Assembly (NCBI GenBank): GCA_021496925.1
Contig: CP053915.1
Span: 4,367,501-4,431,500, forward strand
Length of the DNA: 64,000 nucleotides
Direction of reading: 5' to 3'
Origin: Acidovorax sp. YS12
GTDB lineage: Bacteria > Pseudomonadota > Gammaproteobacteria > Burkholderiales > Burkholderiaceae_C
The position numbers and the translations under genes are program-made. The notes below the pieces were generated by a model. The model was not told the DNA's origin, did no database searches, and saw only the letters and a program-made list of their open reading frames with translations. Every line of letters starts with the position of its first letter. Positions within the stretch are counted from its first letter, which is position 1. Positions 58,908 through 64,000 of this stretch are shown here, piece by piece.

Positions 58908-59777
58908 TCAGCCCCGCCGGGGCAGCGCCAGTGCGAGGATGCCCAGCAGCACCGCCAAGGCCCCCAGCGCCTGGCGCGCACCCACGGGCTCGCCCAGCCA
59001 GAGCGCCGCGAGCGCCACGGCCGTGAGCGGCGCCACGGCGGTGAAGGCCGCCGCCTCGCTGCCGGCCACGCGCGCGGCGCCCGCGTACCAGAGCAGGAAC
59101 CCGCCCACCGTGGGCACCAGCGCGTACCAGGCCACGGCGGCGATGGCCGCGGGCGGCGGCAGCGCGGCCGCGGGCAGTTCGAGCGTCGCGAAGGGCAGGG
59201 CGACCAGCAGGCCCAGTCCCGTCATGGCCGTGGCCTGCGCCAGCGGCGGCAGCGGCCGGGCCATGCGCTTGTGCAGCAGGATGAAGGCGCTTTCGCACAC
59301 CACCGCCGCCAGCACCAGGGGCACGCCGGGCGACGCGGCGAGCGAGCGCCCGTTCCAGGCCACGGCCATCACGCCGCCCGTGGCCAGCAGCACCGCGAGC
59401 CACAGGCGCGCGCCGGGCCGCTCGCCCAGCACCGCGGCCGAGAACAGCGCCGCCATCGCGGGCAGCGTGCCGATGAGCACGCCCGCGTCCGCCGCCGGCA
59501 GGTGCGCCATGCCCGCGACCAGGAAGGCCGTGTAGCCCACGCTGCCCGCCGCCGCCTGCAGCGTGAGCAGCGCGCCCTCGCGGCGTGTGAGCGCGGGCCA
59601 GCGCTCGCCGCGCAGCCGGGCCAGCGCCAGCAGCACGGGCAGCGCCAGGGCCAGCCGCAGCGCGGTGGCGAGGAAAGGGGGGATGCTGCCCGCCATGAGC
59701 TTGGAGGCGATCACCGTCGATCCGACGGTCGTCATGGCGAGCGCGAGCAGCAGGTATCCGGCAAGGCGTGGGGACAT
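58908..59777 (-). CDS. EamA/DMT superfamily transporter
   Basis: The 289-residue protein has ten helices in two EamA repeats (MTTVGSTVIASKLMAGSIPPFLATALRL; VCESAFILLHKRMA) and a conserved PTVGGFLLWYAGAARVAGSEAAAFTAVAPL block. The substrate is unknown, and export of a metabolite is the usual role. It is divergent from an AraC-type gene that probably regulates it. ATG 59777 was chosen over a TTG two codons upstream. Confidence 0.87.
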   Translation of the reverse strand: MSPRLAGYLLLALAMTTVGSTVIASKLMAGSIPPFLATALRLALALPVLLALARLRGERWPALTRREGALLTLQAAAGSVGYTAFLVAGMAHLPAADAGVLIGTLPAMAALFSAAVLGERPGARLWLAVLLATGGVMAVAWNGRSLAASPGVPLVLAAVVCESAFILLHKRMARPLPPLAQATAMTGLGLLVALPFATLELPAAALPPPAAIAAVAWYALVPTVGGFLLWYAGAARVAGSEAAAFTAVAPLTAVALAALWLGEPVGARQALGALAVLLGILALALPRRG

Positions 59778-59859
59778 GGTCAAAAAACCCTCACGCTACG
59801 CGGCGGCGCGGCATGGGTCTTGCACGATCTTGCGCCGCCCGCCCCGGCAGAATGCGGGC

Positions 59860-60666
59860 ATGGAACGCATGCAGGAACGGTTCGCGGCCCAGGCCACCGG
59901 CTGGCCCGGCGTGCTCGCGGTGGAGGCGTCGTCCAGCCGGGCGCTGGGGCGGCACACGCACGACCAGTTCGGCATCGGCGTGGTGCTGCGCGGCGCGCAC
60001 GATTCGGCCAGCGGGCGCGGCGAGGTGCGCGCGCGGCCGGGCGACCTGATCTCGGTGAACCCGGGCGAGGTGCACGACGGCCGCCCGGTGCGCGGCGAGC
60101 CGCGCGCCTGGCGCATGCTCTACCTCGATGCGCCGGTGGTCGCGCGCCACGCGGCGCTGCTGGGCCTGTCGCCCGGGGCCGAGTTCCAGCACCCCGTGCT
60201 CGGCGCGCGCGGCGCGGCGCAGGCGTTCCTGCGGCTGCATGCGGCGCTGGCGAGCCCCGGTGCGGGCGAGGCGGCCCAGCAGGAATTGCTGGAGGTGCTG
60301 GCCGCGCTGTTCGGCGCGCCGCCCGCGCCGGCCAGCGCGTTTTCAGGCGCGGTGCGCCGTGCGCGCGAGCGCATCGACGCCGCGCCGCACGAGGGCGCGG
60401 CCCTGGCCGAGCTGGCGCATGAGGCGGGCCTGAGCCCCTGGCATTTCCTGCGCGTGTTCAGGGCCCAGACGGGCCTGCCGCCGCATGCCTACCGGCTGCA
60501 GCGCCAGTTGCAGCGGGCGCGGCGCGACCTGCTTGCGGGGCGGCCCATCGCGCAGGCGGCGCTGGATGCGGGGTTCCACGACCAGAGCCATTTCACGCGC
60601 CACTTCGTGCGCGCCTACGGGCTCACGCCGGGCGCGGTGGCGAGGGCGGTCAGCCCGCCTTCCTGA
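59860..60666 (+). CDS. AraC family regulator with cupin N-terminal domain
   Basis: The 268-residue protein has a cupin-like sensor ([30 protein letters not shown]) and a C-terminal AraC domain ([20 protein letters not shown] and [25 protein letters not shown]). AraC-EamA divergent pairs are common, which suggests control of the transporter by its substrate. The 3' end overlaps convergent lspA by 17 bases. Confidence 0.88.
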   Translation: MERMQERFAAQATGWPGVLAVEASSSRALGRHTHDQFGIGVVLRGAHDSASGRGEVRARPGDLISVNPGEVHDGRPVRGEPRAWRMLYLDAPVVARHAALLGLSPGAEFQHPVLGARGAAQAFLRLHAALASPGAGEAAQQELLEVLAALFGAPPAPASAFSGAVRRARERIDAAPHEGAALAELAHEAGLSPWHFLRVFRAQTGLPPHAYRLQRQLQRARRDLLAGRPIAQAALDAGFHDQSHFTRHFVRAYGLTPGAVARAVSPPS

Positions 60667-61147
60667 CGCGCAGCAGCTCGTCGATGATGAGGCAGACCGC
60701 GCCCACGGTGATGGCGCTGTCGGCCAGGTTGAACGCGGGGAAGTGCCGCCCGCCCAGGTGGAAGTCGAGGAAGTCGACCACGTAGCCGTGCTGCAGCCGG
60801 TCCACCACGTTGCCGATGGCGCCGCCCAGGATGCTGGAGAGCGCGAAGGCGAAAAGCCGTTGCCCGGGGTGCTGGCGCAGTTGCCAGACGATGAACAGCG
60901 CTGCGACCAGGCCGAACGCCGTGAAGCCCCAGCGCTGCCAGCCCCCGGCATCGGCGAGGAACGAAAAGGCGGCGCCCGTGTTGTGCGCGCGCACGATGTT
61001 GAAGAAGCCCGTGATGGGGGTGGCGTCGCCCAGCTGGTAGGCGCCCAGGATCAGCGTCTTGGTGAACTGGTCCGCGATGAACAGCACCAGCGCCCAGCCC
61101 AGCCAGGGCCACAGGCTGCCGGTGCCGCCCTTGCCCGCGCGCGCCAT
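60650..61147 (-). CDS. lspA: lipoprotein signal peptidase
   Basis: The 165-residue inner-membrane aspartic protease cleaves prolipoprotein signal peptides. It has four helices and the catalytic pair Asp116 (GNVVDRL) and Asp143 (FNLADSAI). The start overlaps the ileS stop (TGATG), the common ileS-lspA arrangement; a second ATG lies one codon upstream. Confidence 0.95.
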   Translation of the reverse strand: MARAGKGGTGSLWPWLGWALVLFIADQFTKTLILGAYQLGDATPITGFFNIVRAHNTGAAFSFLADAGGWQRWGFTAFGLVAALFIVWQLRQHPGQRLFAFALSSILGGAIGNVVDRLQHGYVVDFLDFHLGGRHFPAFNLADSAITVGAVCLIIDELLRVRKAG

Positions 61148-64000
61148 CATGCGTGCGCGCGGCTTTCGCCGCTGCCGTACAGGTTGCTGGTGCAGCGCCC
61201 GCACAGGGTGGGGTGCTGCGCGTCGTGGCCGACGTCGGCGCGGTAGTGCCAGCAGCGCTCGCATTTGGCATCGGAACGGGTGCGGACGCTTATCTGGAGC
61301 GCGCTACCAGCTACCAATTCAATAGCGGAAACGATGAACACGAACTTCAGGTCGTCGCCCAGGCTGGCGAGCAGCGCGTGGTCCTCGGGCGCGGCGGCCA
61401 GGGTGACGTCGGCCTGCAGCGAGGCACCGATGCCGCCCGAGGCGCGCACGGCCTCGATTTCCTTGTTCACCACGTCGCGGATCGCGCGGATGCGCTGCCA
61501 CTTGGCCAGCAGCCCTTCGTCGGCGTGGGCGATGGTGCCGTAGGTCTCGGTGAAGATCGACGCCGAGCTGCCGAACACCTTCCAGGCCTCTTCCGCCGTG
61601 AACGACAGGAAGGGTGCCATCCAGCGCAGCATGGCGTGCGTGATCTGGTGCAGCGCGGTCTGCGCGCTGCGCCGCGCCAGGCTGCGGGGCGCGGTGGTGT
61701 AGAGGCGGTCCTTGAGCACGTCGAGGTAGAAGCCGCCCAGGTCTTCCGAGCAGAACAGCTGCAGCTTGGCGACCACGGGGTGGAACTCATACACCTTGTA
61801 GTGCGCCAGCAGCTCCTCCTGGAACTGCGCTGCACGCGTCAGCGCCCAGCGATCGATCTCCAGCATTTCGCCGAACGGCACGGCGTCGCGGGCCGGGTCG
61901 AAGTCGCTCACGTTGGCCAGCAGGAAGCGCAGCGTGTTGCGGATGCGGCGGTAGGCGTCCACCACGCGCGCCAGGATCTTGTCGTCGATGGCGAGGTCGC
62001 CCGAGTAGTCGGTGGCCGCCACCCACAGGCGGATGATCTCGGCGCCGAGCTTGCCGCTGACCTCCTGCGGCGAGACGGTGTTGCCCAGCGACTTGCTCAT
62101 CTTCTTGCCCTGGCCGTCCACCGTGAAGCCGTGCGTGAGCAGCCCGCGGTAGGGCGCGCGGCCGAAGATGGCCGAGGCCAGCAGCAGCGACGAATGGAAC
62201 CAGCCGCGGTGCTGGTCGTGGCCTTCGAGGTACAGGTCGGCCTCGGGGCCTTCGTCGTGGTGCATGCCGGCGTGCGTGCCGCGCAGCACGTGCCAGAAGG
62301 TGGAGCCGGAGTCGAACCACACTTCGAGGATGTCGGTGCTCTTGGTGTAGTGCGCCGCGTCCTCGGCGCCCAGGATGTCGGCGGCGCCCACGCGGCTCCA
62401 GGCCTCGATGCCGCCCTGCTCGACGATGGATGCGGCCTGGTCGATGATTTCCATGGTGCGCGGGTGCAGCGCGCCGGTGTCCACGTGCAGGAAGAAGGGC
62501 AGGGGCACGCCCCAGCTGCGCTGGCGCGAGATGCACCAGTCGGGCCGCCCGGCGATCATGTCGCGCAGCCGCGCCTTGCCGTTTTCGGGGTAGAAGCGGG
62601 TGTGCTCGATGGCCTCCAGGGCGATCTGGCGCAGCGTCTTGGCGGGCTTCTGCGCCGGGTCGGTGAACACGCCCTCGCCCTCGTCCATGCGCACGAACCA
62701 CTGCGCGGCGGCGCGGTAGATCACCGGGCTCTTGTGGCGCCAGCAGTGCGGGTAGCTGTGGGTGATGGTGGTGGTGTCGAGCAGGCGCCCGGCCACCTTC
62801 AGCGCGTCCAGGATCACCGGCACGGCCTTCCAGATGTGCTGTCCGCCGAACAGCGGCAGCTCGGGCGCGTACACGCCGTTGCCCTGCACAGGGTTCAGGA
62901 TGTCCTGGTAGTCCATGCCGTTGGCGACGCAGCTGTTGAAGTCGTCCACGCCATAGGCCGGCGCCGAGTGCACGATACCCGTGCCGTCCTCGGCCGTGGC
63001 GTAGTCGGCCAGGTAGACCGGCGAGATGCGGTCGTAGCCCTTGTCCATGGCGCCAAGCGGGTGCTGGAAGGGCATGTGGTCGAGCTTTTCGCCCAGCGCG
63101 GTGGCAAGCACCCGGCCTTCGAGCTGCCAGCGCGCCAGGCACTTCTCCACCAGGGCCGAGGCCACGATCAGCAGGCCGCGCGGCGTGTCCACCAGGCTGT
63201 ATTCGAGTTCGGGGTTGACGTTGAGCGCCTGGTTGGCGGGAATCGTCCAGGCCGTGGTGGTCCAGATGACGATGAAGGCGTCCTTGTCCAGCCGCTCCAG
63301 GCTGAAGGCCGCCGCCAGCCGCGCCGGGTCGGCGGCGGGGAACATCACGTCCAGCGTCTGGCTTTGCTTGTCCTGGTACTCGATCTCGAACTCGGCCAGC
63401 GACGAGGCGCAGTCGAAGCACCAGTACACCGGCTTGAGGCCCCGGTAGACGAAGCCGCGCTCCATCACCTTCTTGAGCGCGCGCAACTGGCCGGCCTCGC
63501 TGGCGAAGTTCATGGTCTTGTACGGGTTGCCCCACTCGCCGAGCACGCCCAGGCGCTGGAAGTCCACCAGCTGCTGCGCGATCTGCTCCGTGGCGAAGGC
63601 GCGGCCCCGGGCCTGCATTTCGTCGCGCGGCAGGTTGCGGCCGTGCTTTTTCTCGATGGCGTTCTCGATCGGCAGGCCGTGGCAGTCCCAGCCCGGGGTG
63701 TAGAGCGCGTCGAAGCCTTCGAGCTGGCGCGCCTTGACGATCATGTCCTTGAGGATCTTGTTCACCGCGTGGCCGATGTGGATCTGGCCGTTCGCATACG
63801 GCGGGCCATCGTGCAGGATGAACTTGGGCGCGCCGCGCCGGGCGGCGCGCAGCTGCTTGTAGATGCCTTGCTCGTTCCATTCCTTCACCCAGCCCGGCTC
63901 GCGCTTGGGCAGGTCGCCGCGCATGGGGAAGGGGGTGTCGGGCATGTTCAGCGTGGCGCGGTAGGCGCTCGCGGGAGCGTTCTTGGGGCTGGATTCGGAC
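61147..64000 (-). CDS. ileS: isoleucyl-tRNA synthetase (start codon cut by the window edge)
   Basis: The enzyme charges tRNA-Ile. It has HIGH ([11 protein letters not shown]), KMSKS (KKMSKSLGN), the editing domain and the C-terminal zinc finger ([17 protein letters not shown]). The first internal ATG is at 63945, but in-frame codons upstream read [18 protein letters not shown], matching known N-termini, and run to the edge. Base 64000 is a G on the minus strand in the third codon position, which fits the last base of an ATG start. The repeat copy at 61289-61328 encodes [12 protein letters not shown] just before the zinc finger. Confidence 0.96.
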   Translation of the reverse strand, partial: SESSPKNAPASAYRATLNMPDTPFPMRGDLPKREPGWVKEWNEQGIYKQLRAARRGAPKFILHDGPPYANGQIHIGHAVNKILKDMIVKARQLEGFDALYTPGWDCHGLPIENAIEKKHGRNLPRDEMQARGRAFATEQIAQQLVDFQRLGVLGEWGNPYKTMNFASEAGQLRALKKVMERGFVYRGLKPVYWCFDCASSLAEFEIEYQDKQSQTLDVMFPAADPARLAAAFSLERLDKDAFIVIWTTTAWTIPANQALNVNPELEYSLVDTPRGLLIVASALVEKCLARWQLEGRVLATALGEKLDHMPFQHPLGAMDKGYDRISPVYLADYATAEDGTGIVHSAPAYGVDDFNSCVANGMDYQDILNPVQGNGVYAPELPLFGGQHIWKAVPVILDALKVAGRLLDTTTITHSYPHCWRHKSPVIYRAAAQWFVRMDEGEGVFTDPAQKPAKTLRQIALEAIEHTRFYPENGKARLRDMIAGRPDWCISRQRSWGVPLPFFLHVDTGALHPRTMEIIDQAASIVEQGGIEAWSRVGAADILGAEDAAHYTKSTDILEVWFDSGSTFWHVLRGTHAGMHHDEGPEADLYLEGHDQHRGWFHSSLLLASAIFGRAPYRGLLTHGFTVDGQGKKMSKSLGNTVSPQEVSGKLGAEIIRLWVAATDYSGDLAIDDKILARVVDAYRRIRNTLRFLLANVSDFDPARDAVPFGEMLEIDRWALTRAAQFQEELLAHYKVYEFHPVVAKLQLFCSEDLGGFYLDVLKDRLYTTAPRSLARRSAQTALHQITHAMLRWMAPFLSFTAEEAWKVFGSSASIFTETYGTIAHADEGLLAKWQRIRAIRDVVNKEIEAVRASGGIGASLQADVTLAAAPEDHALLASLGDDLKFVFIVSAIELVAGSALQISVRTRSDAKCERCWHYRADVGHDAQHPTLCGRCTSNLYGSGESRAHA
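61289..61328 (+). repeat. palindromic repeat fragment inside ileS
   Basis: TTATCTGGAGCGCGCTACCA then GCTACCAATTCAATAG. It is a diverged partial copy in a variable linker of the synthetase, in frame, in the same codon phase as the copies in uvrD and polA (GCT-GGT-AGC-type codons). Confidence 0.55.

Noticed and set aside
56083..59403. Minus-strand open frame of 1106 codons through the Na/Pi region
   Set aside because: The real Na/Pi gene is in another frame of the same strand. This frame is Arg/Ala/Gly-rich and has no motif.

Overview
The window looks like a chromosomal segment of a high-GC betaproteobacterium, most likely a member of the Comamonadaceae (Acidovorax/Alicycliphilus-like). This is inferred from the gene orders (rpsF-priB-rpsR-rplI-dnaB, grpE-dnaK-dnaJ, ileS-lspA, thrB-DUF2782-polA), from Bug/TctAB-type carboxylate transporters, and from a short palindromic repeat scattered through the window. 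I see no rRNA, tRNA, CRISPR array, prophage or complete insertion sequence. Coding density is very high and no gene-free stretch exceeds 300 bases. Most long open frames opposite real genes are by-products of GC richness.

Layout. 0-3 kb: 5' end of guaC and a uvrD-type helicase. 2.9-8.9 kb: a phosphate-scavenging block with two tandem PhoA-type alkaline phosphatases, a His-rich secreted protein and a PhoX phosphatase, with Pho-box-like direct repeats before both transcription units. 8.9-16.6 kb: a BPSS1780-type membrane protein, thrB, a DUF2782 protein, a small secreted protein, polA, a dienelactone hydrolase and a ZIP metal transporter. 16.6-21.8 kb: an iron-uptake cassette (PchR-like AraC regulator, Fur-box-like site, TonB receptor, methyltransferase, MFS permease). 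21.9-25.3 kb: an AlgZ/AlgR-type two-component pair and argH. 25.4-32.7 kb: an alkyl-sulfate degradation operon (SdsA-like sulfatase, GMC dehydrogenase, aldehyde dehydrogenase) opposite an AraC regulator and a Bug-type binding protein. 32.9-38.2 kb: an MBL/beta-CASP hydrolase and grpE-dnaK-dnaJ under a near-perfect sigma-32 promoter. 38.3-42.7 kb: rpsF-priB-rpsR-rplI, dnaB, a hypoxanthine-type DNA glycosylase and a spermidine-synthase-like protein. 42.7-52.1 kb: a GspE-type ATPase, TctB-TctA, a DUF3422 protein, and a periplasmic binding protein coupled to a GGDEF-EAL protein. 52.2-64 kb: two EamA transporters, quinone oxidoreductase, a Nudix protein, a MITE-like element, a LysR regulator, SBF-like and Na/Pi transporters, an AraC regulator, and lspA-ileS at the right edge.

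The most unusual feature is the repeat content. A roughly 45-60 bp palindromic element occurs about 14 times. It lies between genes, at gene ends (supplying a stop codon and perhaps a start codon), and in five cases inside conserved genes (uvrD, polA, the DUF2782 gene, a Nudix gene, ileS) without breaking the frame. A second element of about 140 bp follows directly after the stop codons of three genes, always in the same orientation. A third, about 160 bp with long terminal inverted repeats flanked by CTAG, looks like a non-autonomous transposon.
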